Source: Moesziomyces globuligerus
Taxonomy: Eukaryota; Basidiomycota; Ustilaginomycetes; Ustilaginales; Ustilaginaceae
Reading direction: 5' to 3'
DNA: 64,000 bases
Assembly (NCBI GenBank): GCA_030849465.1
Contig: JARVLF010000015.1
Span: forward strand, 1,798,001-1,862,000
The position numbers were made by a program, and so were the translations under genes. Below the pieces are notes generated by a model, which worked only from the letters and a program-made list of their open reading frames with translations, did no database searches and was not told where the DNA came from. Below, one piece after another: positions 39,096 to 49,546 of the stretch. Every line of letters starts with the position of its first letter. Within the stretch, counting starts at the first letter, position 1.

Positions 39096-39422
39096 TTCGA
39101 CAGACGTCAGCGTCCGCTGCTCGCAGACACCATTGCATGCAACTGTCCCAGCCTAGAATTCTGAAATACCTCGTCCGTCATCCTGCCCTCGCCCGGCTTT
39201 GCGTCCTGCTCTCAGTTATTCTCTCGCCAGGGAGGGGACGTGTGTCTTCGCACGCATGCACGCATTGCGAAGTTGAAGAAAGCAGCCGCGGTTTTGAGAT
39301 GAAACGAGACGCATCTAAGACACAGGAGATCCCTCAGCACGCCTGGGCGCGCGGGGGGCTGGGGTGAAAGCAAGGTCCGAAGAAAGGTTTCGGTGCACAG
39401 AGTGCTGTGTGGACGCGGGTTT
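39096..39422. other. Convergent 3' regions of NDUFV2 and MIC60
   Basis: 327 bp between two stop codons facing each other. No gene or RNA is seen. Confidence 0.5.
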
Positions 39423-41483
39423 TCAGGCGGCCGAAACCATGAGCGAGGCGAGGCTGGCTTCTGTCTGGACGACGTCAAGGGCCTGCTGCACCTCGAGGCG
39501 TTTGCGCGAGGCGGCGAGCCAGTCGGACGCGAGCAGTTTTGGCCAGCCCTTGAGCTGGTTGAGTTCGCGCGTGGCCGAGTCGAGGTCCTTGCGGTCGAGG
39601 TAGTACTCTGCCCTAGCGAGCACCGAGGGCACATCCTCGCCCTGAACAAGACCCTTCTTGTGGAACAAGATCGGCGAGAGCGCTGCACTCGCGAGGTGCG
39701 AGAGCACACCCGCCGTCTCGGGCGCGGGCACAAGCGAGACCTGGCGAACACGCGGGCCGACCTTGTCGTCGAACCACTGCTTGAGCGTGGTGAACGACTC
39801 GACACCCGTGTCAGCCGCACGGCTGGCGTCAAGCGCCTCGATGGCCGCAGCGAGCACAGGGTCGTCACGAGCCTTGGAGGTGCCCTTGAGCACGCGCAGC
39901 TGCTCTGCAAACGGACGCTTGGTTGCCGACGCGTCCTCGAGCGCATGCTGCACCGCACGCACCGCCGTCCAGAGCGTGTGCACCGACACGTTCTCATCCA
40001 GCACGCTGCTGTTGTCCAGGCTCACCTTCTCCAGGCTCTTGAGCTCGGTCGCCAGCTCGTCGAGCTTGGCCAGACGTCCGCCTCGCTCCTCCTCGACCTT
40101 GGCCTTGATGTCCTTCATCCATCGACGCTGGAGCTCGATGCCCTGCGCGATGACCTCCTCCTTGAGGCGCTCGTTGATGATCTGGCTTTGCGTCGCCAGC
40201 TCCTTCTCGAGCTTCTCCTTGAACTGCGCCATCTGCTTGGTACGCTCCTCCTCGAACGACTTCTGCCAGTCCGTCTCGCGGGTCGTCAGCTTGTTGGCCG
40301 CCTCCTCCGACTGCTTGGAGATCTGCGCCTCGTAGCGCTTCGCCTGCGCAGCCAGGCTGTTCTCGACGCGCTTCGCCTCCTCGCGCTTGATCGACTCGAG
40401 TCGCTGGCTCAGCTTCTCCAGGTCGATCTGCGCGTTCTCCAGCACTCCCTTGGCATTGGCACCGGAAGAGGGCGTCTCCTTGAGGAAGGCCGTCAGCTCA
40501 TCAATCGTGCCGGCGAGCTGAGCGATCATGGGCTCAGATCCGGACAGGCTCTTGATCGAAGGCGCGAGCAGAGGCAGCTTGGGCGCCTCGGGGTCCGGGC
40601 GCAAACGAGCGGTGGGGTGGTCGGGAGCCTGAAGACCTCGGTCGCGACGCGGAGCAGCGTAGCCTGCCGGTGGCTCGTGGTTGAGCGGCAGCTCGCCGGT
40701 GTATGTGGCCTTGACCGGTTCCTTGGGCCCCACGCCCGGAGCGGCGCTCTTGGACGGAGAGGCCTTGGTGTTGGCGCCAATATCGGTCATGACCTGGACG
40801 CTGTCGACAGCACGCTGGAGCACGTTGCGGCCGTCCTTCTTGGCCTCGGTCGCTTCGCCGCGCACCTTGGCCTCGGCCTTGTCAGCCGCCGCCTTGGCGC
40901 GGTTGAGCAGCTCGGAGGTCTTGTCCTGCACGGTCTTGAGCGCCGACTCGCCCTCCTCCTCGGCCTTCTTCGCGCCGGCCTTGGCCTTCTGCGCCAGCTT
41001 TTCGGCCTCAGCCTTAGCCTTGTCGCGCACCTCGGCGACGCGGAGTCGTGCGTCGCGCTCGTCACCTACGCTCTCGCTGGCACCGGCGTCGCCGCTCAGC
41101 ACACGGCCGACGGCGCCGCTGACGCTGCCGTAGGCGCTCTTGGTCGCATCGATCGCCTTTTCGCCGTAGCCGCCGAGGTTGACGTTCTTGATCTCCTGGC
41201 CGACGTCGTGGGTGTCGAGGTAGTCGATGATGCGCTCGCCTCCGGGCACGCTCTCGACGAAGAAGTCCTGGTACCGGTCGTTGTTGAGCGCCGCGACGGT
41301 CGAAATGCCGTAGAAGAGGGTGGCGCCGAGGGTCGAGTAGAGCAGGAAGCGGCCAGTGCCAGACCTAGAGCTGCCTTCGGCACCAGTGGCGTAGGTTCGG
41401 GCGCCGGCAGCGGTGCGCGATCGAGCGGCCGAAGAAGGGCCCAGAGCGGCGGCCCTGCGCAGAGCGGCGGCGCGGTTCATCAT
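39423..41483 (-). CDS. MIC60: MICOS complex subunit MIC60 (mitofilin)
   Basis: Inner-membrane protein that forms and holds crista junctions. The protein has 686 residues. Mitochondrial presequence MMNRAAALRRAAALGPSSAA (Arg/Ala-rich), one membrane segment at about 46-66 (FLLYSTLGATLFYGISTVAAL), long intermembrane-space coiled coils (about 120-220 and 330-470), and the C-terminal mitofilin signature (about 560-686: LGPRVRQVSLVP-like VGPRVRQVSLVPAPE, HLASAALSPILFHKKGLV, AEYYLDRKDLDSATRELNQL, GWPKLLASDWLAASRKRLEV). Two adjacent in-frame ATGs make the start uncertain by one residue. Its opposite strand is open for about 720 codons, which I read as a codon-bias shadow. It sits next to two complex I genes. 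Confidence 0.95.
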   Translation of the reverse strand: MMNRAAALRRAAALGPSSAARSRTAAGARTYATGAEGSSRSGTGRFLLYSTLGATLFYGISTVAALNNDRYQDFFVESVPGGERIIDYLDTHDVGQEIKNVNLGGYGEKAIDATKSAYGSVSGAVGRVLSGDAGASESVGDERDARLRVAEVRDKAKAEAEKLAQKAKAGAKKAEEEGESALKTVQDKTSELLNRAKAAADKAEAKVRGEATEAKKDGRNVLQRAVDSVQVMTDIGANTKASPSKSAAPGVGPKEPVKATYTGELPLNHEPPAGYAAPRRDRGLQAPDHPTARLRPDPEAPKLPLLAPSIKSLSGSEPMIAQLAGTIDELTAFLKETPSSGANAKGVLENAQIDLEKLSQRLESIKREEAKRVENSLAAQAKRYEAQISKQSEEAANKLTTRETDWQKSFEEERTKQMAQFKEKLEKELATQSQIINERLKEEVIAQGIELQRRWMKDIKAKVEEERGGRLAKLDELATELKSLEKVSLDNSSVLDENVSVHTLWTAVRAVQHALEDASATKRPFAEQLRVLKGTSKARDDPVLAAAIEALDASRAADTGVESFTTLKQWFDDKVGPRVRQVSLVPAPETAGVLSHLASAALSPILFHKKGLVQGEDVPSVLARAEYYLDRKDLDSATRELNQLKGWPKLLASDWLAASRKRLEVQQALDVVQTEASLASLMVSAA

Positions 41484-42426
41484 GGCGACGCGATGGTGCG
41501 CAGGATGCGTGTCTCAAACCAGATGTGCGGCCGGAAGAGGACGCGGTCGTGGGATTGAGAAGCGGTATAGGTCGATGGTAGCGAGGACTGGGATGCGGAC
41601 GAGTTTCGACGAACCAGTCAGTAAGAATCACGAGCGACGACCGACCTGGCACGGCGAGAGTTGTGGAGGACGCAGCGATTCGACACTGCGCTTCCAGCGC
41701 TGCCTGGCCAGACCAGCCGTTCTTGGGCGCACTGACGCGGAGGATCAGGAAGAAATGCCATCGAAGCTGGGCTTTCCGCCGCCTGATCCCAGCGCTCCGA
41801 CCGGATCGGGGTCGCCTCGTTGTGACGCATCCAAGAGGCAGCACGAGAATGCGCGATAAATTCAGCCAAAGAGACGCACGATCACGGCTCACCCAAAATC
41901 CAAGGCTCGCGTTGACTGAACAGCCGCCAGCCGGAAGGATCCGCGAGTTTGGCCCCCCGGATCCGAGCCAAGCTACGACGCGCTGCATCCGCGTGCCCTT
42001 CCGCTAAGCAGGCACCAATTCAACCGAGCTCATCCTGGGCCCCCGCAATGGCGCCGTCGCTTGACAGCGCACACTCATCTCGCGCTTGAAGTCCACTGTG
42101 ATGGGAACCGATCCATGCGTACACGATTGTAGGCTATGGATCGATTCTGCTTGATTATGAGAGATGCTCGAGGTACAACTACAAAAGATGCGTGGAGAAG
42201 CCGAGAGAGAATGGGATCGGGGAAAGAATGGATCAGAGAGGGTCTATGCCGATGCCGAGTCCGAGGTTTCGGAACGTCTGAGCACCAGCTATGCGTTCTA
42301 CTGTGTGGTCTCGCGCGACGAGGGTATATGGTTGGCCAACTGGGGTCCTTTGTGCGAGGCCGGTCGTGACGGTACGAGGACGCTGCTCTCGCTCCCACGA
42401 CCCGGACCATGCGACAGTACCAAAGC
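41484..42426. other. Intergenic: MIC60 promoter and 3' region of the orphan gene
   Basis: 943 bp without a supported gene. Frames on both strands are short and show no family resemblance. Confidence 0.5.
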
Positions 42427-43749
42427 TCAGGCCGATGTGGATTCGCGTCGATCGGCACTGCGGGATCGATGACGATCCAAGGCATGCTCGCGTGCGCCGG
42501 CAAAAGAGGCGCGTGGCGAGATGGAGCGGTCTTGGGACACGAGCTCCTCTGCGACACGCAAGGGGACATGCACCGACACTTTGGCCTGATGAACGCGGCT
42601 TCGTAGCGAGATGCTGCTGCGCGGACTGGCCTGCGAGATGGATGCGCGCGACAGCGAAAGCGAGAGCGCTGCGGACGCTGCGGCGGCCGTAGCGGCTGCA
42701 GTCGCCGGATCATTGATGGGCTTGTGCGGTACGAACGAGGTGTGCAGCGAGGGTCCACGCAGCGAGAGATCTGCGTCCCTGCCGCCCAGCGACGAGCGAC
42801 GGCTGACCCAGTCCGGTAGCTGCTGCCAGATATCATGCACGGGCTCTCTGGTCTCCTTGTAGGCGCTCCAGCGCAGTGCTTCGTGCGTGGCTCGTGCATT
42901 CCCGGCCAGCGCCCAGTCCCATTCCGATTCGTCCGACGATGTGGTGCGACTTCCCCACGATGAACCGACGCATGAGCGAGAGGCCGGAAGACCGCTTGCG
43001 ATGCGGCAGATCTCGGGCGACGCAGACGCCGAGGCGGTGGTCGATGCGGGAAGTGAGACGGTGGCGAGTGGCTTGGCCGCGGCCAAAGCCGCCGAGCTTG
43101 ACATGGAGGCTGCGGGCCTTTGCTGCTGGTGCGTGAAGAATCGAGAGTTGTTTGCTGTAGCAGGAGCCGATGCTGCCGTGCGACCCCAGTCAAAGCCACG
43201 TGGTTCTGCAATCGCCTTGCGCGCGGCGCGCAGCAGACCGATGTTCCCCGCGCCCATCGTCATGGGGAGGTCCGCCAAATCCAGCATGAGGTTCGACGGA
43301 AGCGCTTCGTTGCCAGAAGCAACCTTGCGGCGTCGACGTTCCAACACGCCCGACGCGCGGCTTTCGGAGCAGGCTCGCGCCAAAGATGGTCGCAGGCTGG
43401 AAGGACCTGCTGCATCCACGAACAAGGACGCCTTTGATGACGATGGCTCGGGAGCGCTTGAGGTTCTCTGGACACTAGGCCGACGGCTGCATGTCTCCAG
43501 CATGCACGAAGGCTCGACATATTCGTCGTCCTCCGACGAGCCCGTCAGGCTGGAAGATTTCGACATAGGAAACGCAGCTGGTGCAGCCGTCTCCGTGGCG
43601 GTGGCATTTTGGCCCGAGAAGCGGAAGGACGAGAGGGTGGCCTGTACATCGTGGCAGGCCGGATTGAGCGAGCGCCGAGGCGACAGTTCGAAGTAGCTGG
43701 GAGATGCACCACCGATCGAGCCAGCGAGGCTCGGGTTGGAGGCGACCAT
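42427..43749 (-). CDS. Orphan serine-rich protein
   Basis: I do not recognise this 440-residue protein. ATG at 43749 (MVASNPSLAGSIGGASPSYF); the frame is open a little further to a TTG. It is Ser/Ala/Arg-rich and mostly disordered. Possible phosphorylation clusters include RRPSVQRTSSAPEPSSS and RSSISLRS. A Leu-rich segment (SNLMLDLADLPMTMGAGNIG, about 155-175) and a Trp-containing block (SEWDWALAGNARATHEALRW, later VHDIWQQLPDWVSRRSS, about 275-330) are the most ordered and probably most conserved parts. There is an Ala run (ATAAATAAAASAALSLSLS). No signal peptide or membrane helix. Continuous frame and regular composition support a gene; function unknown. Confidence 0.65.
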   Translation of the reverse strand: MVASNPSLAGSIGGASPSYFELSPRRSLNPACHDVQATLSSFRFSGQNATATETAAPAAFPMSKSSSLTGSSEDDEYVEPSCMLETCSRRPSVQRTSSAPEPSSSKASLFVDAAGPSSLRPSLARACSESRASGVLERRRRKVASGNEALPSNLMLDLADLPMTMGAGNIGLLRAARKAIAEPRGFDWGRTAASAPATANNSRFFTHQQQRPAASMSSSAALAAAKPLATVSLPASTTASASASPEICRIASGLPASRSCVGSSWGSRTTSSDESEWDWALAGNARATHEALRWSAYKETREPVHDIWQQLPDWVSRRSSLGGRDADLSLRGPSLHTSFVPHKPINDPATAAATAAAASAALSLSLSRASISQASPRSSISLRSRVHQAKVSVHVPLRVAEELVSQDRSISPRASFAGAREHALDRHRSRSADRRESTSA

Positions 43750-46371
43750 GACGTTGTGCTTGTGGCGCAAGTTGAGGAGACGAGTGTACTAGATGCAGAA
43801 GCCGGTCAAGCCTGCACTTGAAAGGAGTCAGCAAGTCGAGTAGGTGCTGAGAAAAGCCCTTGATGCTTTAAGCTCTCCTAGAGAGGTGCCGCGTTGGCGT
43901 TCGCGACACGGTGAGGCGCGTGATTCCGTGCTACAGCACTTTTAGAGGCAACAATGCATGATGAGCGTAGATGCTGAAGATAGTGGTAGCCAAGTGCGTG
44001 AATCTGGAGAAGGAGAAGCTTCGTGAGAGATCGGTCCCCTTTGGTTTGATGAGGGGTTGGTGGCCAAGACGGAAGCAGAGAAGGAAGCGCAGAAGGGAAG
44101 GCGGGACGATGGAAGCTCGCGTGTGCGCTGAGACAGGGAGGTCGCCACGAACACTTGCCTAAAAGGCGCAACGACGGACGACGTGGTCAAAGGGGAATCA
44201 CTGCGTCAGCGGTTCAGGCAGCCTTGCATAGGCGAGCGGCCTGTGGAAAAAGAGCAGACATGCAGAAGCGAAGGCATGCAGGAGCAGCGCGGCAAGCACG
44301 AGAGTTCGCCGTTCGCGGAGATAGAGCGCAATCACAGCGAGGCATAGAGTACTGTAACTTATCTCGAGGCAGGGCCACTGGACGGCGCAAAGAGGTCCAG
44401 TAGGCACTCGAGGCGGACGGATGCGCGCCGCAGGTCTGCGCCGAAACTTTGCGTGCGGTGTGGCAGGAACGTTGCCGGCCTGAGGGAGAGGAGTCCGCTG
44501 AGGATGGCGCGGAGCATGCAAGCATGACTGGCAATGCGCCTTGGGGATGGGGCCCAGTGCAGATCAGCTCGGGGTGTCATCGCGCTCCGAGCACTCGAAG
44601 GAGGCTCCGGGGAAGACTCGGTGCAAGAGGATGCGCGGTTTGAGCGGAGTACGGCCGGTGTGGCACTGCACTGGGTAGAGCTGCGTGGTGCTGGGATGCC
44701 ATCAACGCGCAAGGTTGGAGTGCGAGAGGAGAGTCTCGGAGTAATCCCGGTGCAGCATCGATGCAGCAGCAGCTATGATCGCGCGGCACTGGATCGGAGA
44801 CGCCCGCGCTGCTCGGGCCAAGTGCCAACAAGCGCCAAACAAAAGACGGATACATTGCGCGGCTTGAGCCTCAGGCTTCTGCCTGATGACATCGGTGGGA
44901 GAGCCATACGCGTCTGAAAACTCGCACACTTTCGATTCTGCATCTCTTTCCACGGCAGGCATAAAGCCAGAGGGCTTCACGGGTGAGAACGCGCGCTGCA
45001 TTGTGATTCGACCTCCGACGAATCTCACCTGCGACCCCTCGCCGCACGCCGTATTTACAGTATTTTGAACTCGATTCCGCGCAGGCGGCGGGTGCGCCAG
45101 CCAAGGGTTCCACCTTACCAGCTCAACCACTTGCGCCTCGATGCTGAGGCTTGGCTGCGTATGTTTCTGTCGCTGGTCTCAAACAGACCGTGCTGATGCA
45201 CGGATGAGAGAGAGGGGAACCGGGGAGAAGAAGCTATGCAATCTCTCAAATCGATGTTGCTGGCCATGCGTTGTGTTGACCCGCCGTGCGGTGTGCATCT
45301 GCAAGTGCCGCCACCTCGCGCGCGATCCGGTTAAGCGAGCCAATGGCACTTCGGCTCGAGCAGCGTGGCAGCTGTTGACGCTTGTCCGCGTGAGGAAGGG
45401 TCCGACCTCGCCTAGCGCGCGTGGCCCGTCGCCTCCTTTTTCCCCTTTTTGGTTTCCCCCCTGGCCATTCCATCCAATCCAATCGCTTTGTTCGTCGGCT
45501 CCGTCGACCATGCTCGATGACATCTGGCCGTGCCATCTGAATTGACTCGACGCTCGTCACTTGGTTTCGGCAGTATGTCAGGGGTCGACCTGTCAAGTCG
45601 ATAGTGAAGGCCCACAGTGTATATATTGCCAGGTCGCGGGCGAGGCTCTTCAGCAGACCGTGTGCGATCGAGCTTGATCCTCTTCACACCAGCATGATCC
45701 GTTCCACCGGTCCAGCGGCGCTAGCCTCGTATCATGCCTCCACGCATGGGCAAACTGGCACACGCGAGGGGTTCAGCCCGCTTGGATACGTGGGCAAGGC
45801 GCTCGATGGAGGGCACCTCCGCTTCAATCGCGCAGCGGAGCTTGCTCCTCCGAGTCGTAATTCGTTCCCACGGCGGCGCCCCGCAGTCATGGCTTGGTCC
45901 TTCTCGCCGGCGACGCTTTGCCCGAGCGTAGTCAAGGCGCTTTGGATTCATCTGCGATCCGCTCTTCTCCAGTACGGTGGGCAGTTCACAGCTAGACTCC
46001 TCCCTGTTTATTTGATTGTTGTAAATGTTGGGTCTGAAAACGAACGAAAATTCGAACCCACCGATCGGACCTACCGTATCGGGCGACCACTCTGAGATTG
46101 AGCTACCGCTCGTAGCGAGACATTTTTATGGAAAATGTTAGACCCCGTTTCTCGTCCTCGCCTATCGGTTATTTGCACGGCGACTTGGTAGCGGCCCATG
46201 CACACACGCCGTTCGGACTTCTGAGCTCCGCATCCGGCCTTCTACGGTAATGTACCGGCGGACAGGCTAAGAAGGGCAACTGCGTCCATCCTCCGACCTT
46301 TTCCACCTCATCACCCCACACGATCTTCAGGCCTAAGGGACCGAGTCTCACTCTGATCGCTGAAGAAGGAT
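43750..46371. other. 2.6-kb intergenic region with a tRNA-like relic
   Basis: No protein-coding gene is supported. A minus-strand frame at 44198-44521 has two hydrophobic stretches but no family resemblance. A minus-strand tRNA-like sequence lies at about 46040-46115. The right end should hold the promoter of the M20 peptidase gene. Confidence 0.5.
46040..46115 (-). pseudogene. Degenerate tRNA-like sequence
   Basis: On the minus strand, CGAGCGG-TA-GCTC-AATCTCA-GAGT resembles a tRNA acceptor and D-arm, and GGTGGGTTCGAAT further on matches the 5' half of a T-arm/B-box. The 3' side of the T-stem is missing or replaced, the D-loop lacks GG, and the anticodon stem does not pair. Acceptor-like CGAGCGG could pair with TCGTTCG just before TTTT. 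The block is bracketed by the direct repeat AAATGTT (46023-46029 and 46133-46139). It is probably a decayed tRNA or tRNA-derived element, not a working gene. Confidence 0.3.
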
Positions 46372-48297
46372 ATGCTGCCAATCACGCGGGAAAGCTCGCC
46401 TGCTTCTTACGATGAGAAGCGGGCTGCCATCAGGTCCAGCAGCCAGTCCAAGGCGGGGAGAAAGTGGGCGGCTGTGCTGGTCGTGGTGATCGGCGCCTTC
46501 ACACTCGCATTCCTGTCGCTCGACAATGCCGCCTCGAATGCTGTCAACGACGGTCTTTGGAGCCTGACGCAGTCTCTGCAGGTCGACACCTCGGCCTCGG
46601 AAAGGGCGGTGCTTTGCCCCCAGCAGGACCCCTACGACCTCAAGGACGGCCTGGCCGACATCGACCGCGACCTGCTCGCCGCTAGGCTCAGCGAAGCTGT
46701 CAAGCTAGACACCACGGTCGGCGACGAGTGGCCCGATCCGAACGACGTTCCCGAGCGCTGGGAGGCCTTCCCCAAGTTCGCCGACTGGCTCAAGAGCGCG
46801 TTCCCGCGAGTGCACGAAAAGCTCGAGCTGGAAAAGGTGCACCAGCACGGCCTGCTCTACACTTGGAAGGGAAGCGATGCGTCGCTCAAGCCTCTGCTCA
46901 TGATGGCGCACCAGGACGTTGTCCCTGTCAACCAAGGCACGCTGGACCAGTGGCGATTCCCTCCCTTTGACGGTGTCATCGAAAAGGAGACCGACACCGT
47001 GTGGGGACGTGGCTCCACCGATTGCAAGGCTTGGCTCGTCAGCCTTCTTTCGTCCGTCGAGGAGCTCCTTGGCAAGGACTGGGAGCCCAAGCGTACGATC
47101 CTCTTCAGCTTCGGCTTCGACGAAGAGTCCGGCGGAAAGCAGGGCGCCGGCTGGCTCGCCAAGCGTGTCGAGGAGATCTGGGGCCGCGACAGCATCGCCA
47201 TGATCGTCGACGAGGGCAACTCAGTTCTGGCCGCTTGGGACCAGATGGGACCCGGTATCGACGTCGCCATGCCAGGTATTGCCGAGAAGGGCTCGGTGGA
47301 CATCGAGGTGACCGTCGAGTCCGAAGGTGGTCACTCGTCGCAGGCAGGCGCACACACGTCGATCGGTCTGCTTGCTCGCATCGTAGCACAGCTCGAGGAC
47401 AAACGCGATCGTCTGGATGAGAGCAAGATCGGTGGCCCGCAGCTGCAATTCCTCCAGTGCATCCGAGAAGGACCGCGGATCCCAGCTGCGCTCCGCAAGG
47501 CACTCAAGGATCTGGAGTGGGCGTCCAAGTCGTCGCTCGAGCATCTCGGCATCTTCGCGGCACTGCAGAGCGCTATGCCCAACGCGTTCACCTCGTTCGT
47601 GTTCTCCGCCGTCAATGCATGGTCGGACCGGGGTCGACAGCGACGCACCCGACAGGCTCGAGAGCGTGTTGTCCACGCCATGCCCGCGCCGCTGCAGACG
47701 CAGTTCATCACCACCACCGCCGTAGACATCATCGAGGGTGGCGTCAAGTTCAACGCGCTCCCCGAGAGTGCCACCGCCTACGTCGACCACCGCATCGCCA
47801 TCACGAGCAACTTCGCCGAGCTCAAGCAGCACTACATCGATGTGGTGTCCTCTGTTGCCGAGAAGTACAACATGGAGGTGGAGGCGTTCGGCCAGCACGT
47901 GCTCGACGCCAGCTCGCCCGTCGGCGCCTCCAAGCTCACCATCAAGGAGGCGCGCAGTGCGCTCGAGCCTGCGCCGTGGACTCCGCTCGAGGGAGACAGT
48001 GCCAAGCCGTGGCGTCTTTTCTCGCAGCTCGTGCGATCCGTCTGGGTGAACGCGGACGGCGAGCCGGTCAAGGTGGCCCCCTCGATCATGCAGGGCAACA
48101 CCGACACGCGCTACTACCACAACCTCACGCACAACATCATCCGCTTCGGTCCGTCGAGCATCGGTCCCGACAAGACCGGCCTCGGCGCTCTGACTGGTGT
48201 CCATACCGTCAACGAGCACTACCCCATCCAGGGCCTCGCCGACAGCACCAACTTCTACACAGCACTCTTCCGTGCTGCCAGTGTCGAGGATCTCTGA
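46372..48297 (+). CDS. M20-family Gly-Xaa carboxypeptidase, vacuolar (CPS1-like)
   Basis: Zinc metallopeptidase that removes C-terminal residues from short peptides in the vacuole, like yeast carboxypeptidase S (Cps1). The protein has 641 residues. A short cytosolic tail is followed by a signal-anchor helix at about 32-50 (WAAVLVVVIGAFTLAFLSL), giving type II topology. Catalytic features: H180 and D182 (AHQDVVPV), D217 bridging the two zinc ions (WGRGSTDCK), catalytic E251 and ligand E252 (DEESGG), D280 (IVDEGN), the dimerisation-domain motif SEGGHSSQAGAHTS, and a late HYPIQG where the last His ligand is expected. The first ligand loop reads STDCK as in Cps1 homologues. It converges on the alpha/beta-hydrolase gene with 235 bp between stops. 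No intron. Confidence 0.92.
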   Translation: MLPITRESSPASYDEKRAAIRSSSQSKAGRKWAAVLVVVIGAFTLAFLSLDNAASNAVNDGLWSLTQSLQVDTSASERAVLCPQQDPYDLKDGLADIDRDLLAARLSEAVKLDTTVGDEWPDPNDVPERWEAFPKFADWLKSAFPRVHEKLELEKVHQHGLLYTWKGSDASLKPLLMMAHQDVVPVNQGTLDQWRFPPFDGVIEKETDTVWGRGSTDCKAWLVSLLSSVEELLGKDWEPKRTILFSFGFDEESGGKQGAGWLAKRVEEIWGRDSIAMIVDEGNSVLAAWDQMGPGIDVAMPGIAEKGSVDIEVTVESEGGHSSQAGAHTSIGLLARIVAQLEDKRDRLDESKIGGPQLQFLQCIREGPRIPAALRKALKDLEWASKSSLEHLGIFAALQSAMPNAFTSFVFSAVNAWSDRGRQRRTRQARERVVHAMPAPLQTQFITTTAVDIIEGGVKFNALPESATAYVDHRIAITSNFAELKQHYIDVVSSVAEKYNMEVEAFGQHVLDASSPVGASKLTIKEARSALEPAPWTPLEGDSAKPWRLFSQLVRSVWVNADGEPVKVAPSIMQGNTDTRYYHNLTHNIIRFGPSSIGPDKTGLGALTGVHTVNEHYPIQGLADSTNFYTALFRAASVEDL

Positions 48298-48532
48298 TGG
48301 AGATGGAGTCGCTTGCAGCAACGTCCTCACCTGAGATCGATCGAATCGCATCTTCTGCCCATGGCTTTCACGATGCCGCCTCACTTGTTCCCCGTTTCGA
48401 TAGCCTTTCGTGATCTTTTTCAACCAACTTTCTCCATATCTGATCTTCAAAGCGCGGACGCTTCGGGCTCATGGGGTCCGGTCTAAGCCAAGTAATTATA
48501 TTAGAGTCGATGAGGCGACCGAGGGAACATGA

Positions 48533-49546
48533 CTACTGGCCCCAGCCTCGCTTGATGTTGTCGAACATCTGACGGTAGGCGTCGTCGCGGGCCTTGACCG
48601 ACTCTGGCACCAGCGGGTTCTTGTCCCAGGCGTGCTCCTCTTCTGGCACCGTGACGAAGGTGATGTTCTTGTTCTTCTCGGTGGCGATGAGGTTTTCGAA
48701 GTAGGTCTTGGCGTTAGCGTAAAGTCCGTCGATGTCGCCAGTTGCGACAAAGATGTTGTCGGGGAAGCGGCTGGTGTCAAGACCATCGATCTTGAGCCTC
48801 GGGTCGTGCCTGTCGGAGAGATTCGGGACGTAGCTGTTGTTGAACAGCCCGATGATGCTCGGAGGCAGATAGAGGCCGCTACGAGCCTTGCGCGTGGGCT
48901 GAGGGCGCGGCGGTGCGGTGGTTTCGTTGATCGGCGGGTACAGCGTCGAGACGGCACGGATCTTGCCTGGGTAGGCATTGCTGGTGCTCAGAGCCATACC
49001 GGCGCCGGCGCTGAAGCCCGAGAGGGCAACCTTCTCCACGTCGAAGCGCTGAGACTGCGAAAGCGCCCAGCCGACGACGTCGTCAGCGTCGTTGTGGGAG
49101 GACGGGTAGGGATACTCAGGGCCCTTGCGGTAGTCGCAGTCGAGGACGACGCACTTGAGTGCCTTCACCGCTTGCATGATGTATTCACGGTCCTCACCCC
49201 AGCTCGGGATGAGCCAGCCAGATCCATGCTGTTGGAAGCACAGTGTACCGGATCGTCAGCGCAATGACCCGATAGCAGGAGACCATATCCGCACGACACT
49301 TACCCAGTTGATAAGCACAGGAAGCTTGGAGGAACCCGACGCATCCGCAGGCCTGTACAGGTCGACACCGATGAATCGGCCCTTATCGCGCGAGGGCACC
49401 TGGAGCCTTTCGCGGGCGACTCCTTCGGCTAGAGGGCGGTTTCGCAGGTAGCGCTCTGTACCGCGAGTGAAATAGGTGATGGCGCGCACCAGCGTGGCCC
49501 TGAGCTTGAGCAGCCAGTACCAAGGCGAGAGGATGTTGTGACCCAT
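48533..49546 (-). CDS. Alpha/beta-hydrolase (HSL/acetylesterase type), two exons
   Basis: Probable esterase or lipase-like hydrolase; substrate unknown. Exon 1 is 49304-49546 (ATG at 49546, 81 codons), the intron is 49229-49303 (GTAAGT to ACAG, 75 bp, phase 0), and exon 2 is 48533-49228. The product has 312 residues. The splice joins LPVLINW to HGSGW, rebuilding the oxyanion-hole motif of the hormone-sensitive-lipase group, which supports the junction. The nucleophile elbow is GFSAG (Ser at about 154). A late Asp (ATGDIDGLY) and His (EEEHAWD) complete the triad. A hydrophobic N-terminal helix (WYWLLKLRATLVRAITYF) may attach it to a membrane. No cleavable signal peptide is obvious. Confidence 0.86.

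Noticed and set aside
39393..41558. A 721-codon open frame antisense to MIC60
   Set aside because: Same cause: a Leu/Arg/Gly-rich translation with no recognisable family, matching the codon-bias shadow of a real gene.
44198..44521. Minus-strand frame whose end has two hydrophobic stretches (possible membrane protein)
   Set aside because: No ATG near the hydrophobic part, no plausible splice completing it, and no family recognised.
45065..45155. Minus-strand tRNA-like A-box (TGGTTGAGCTGG) with a GAGTTCAAA further on
   Set aside because: Neither the acceptor nor the anticodon or T stem pairs, and no T run follows.
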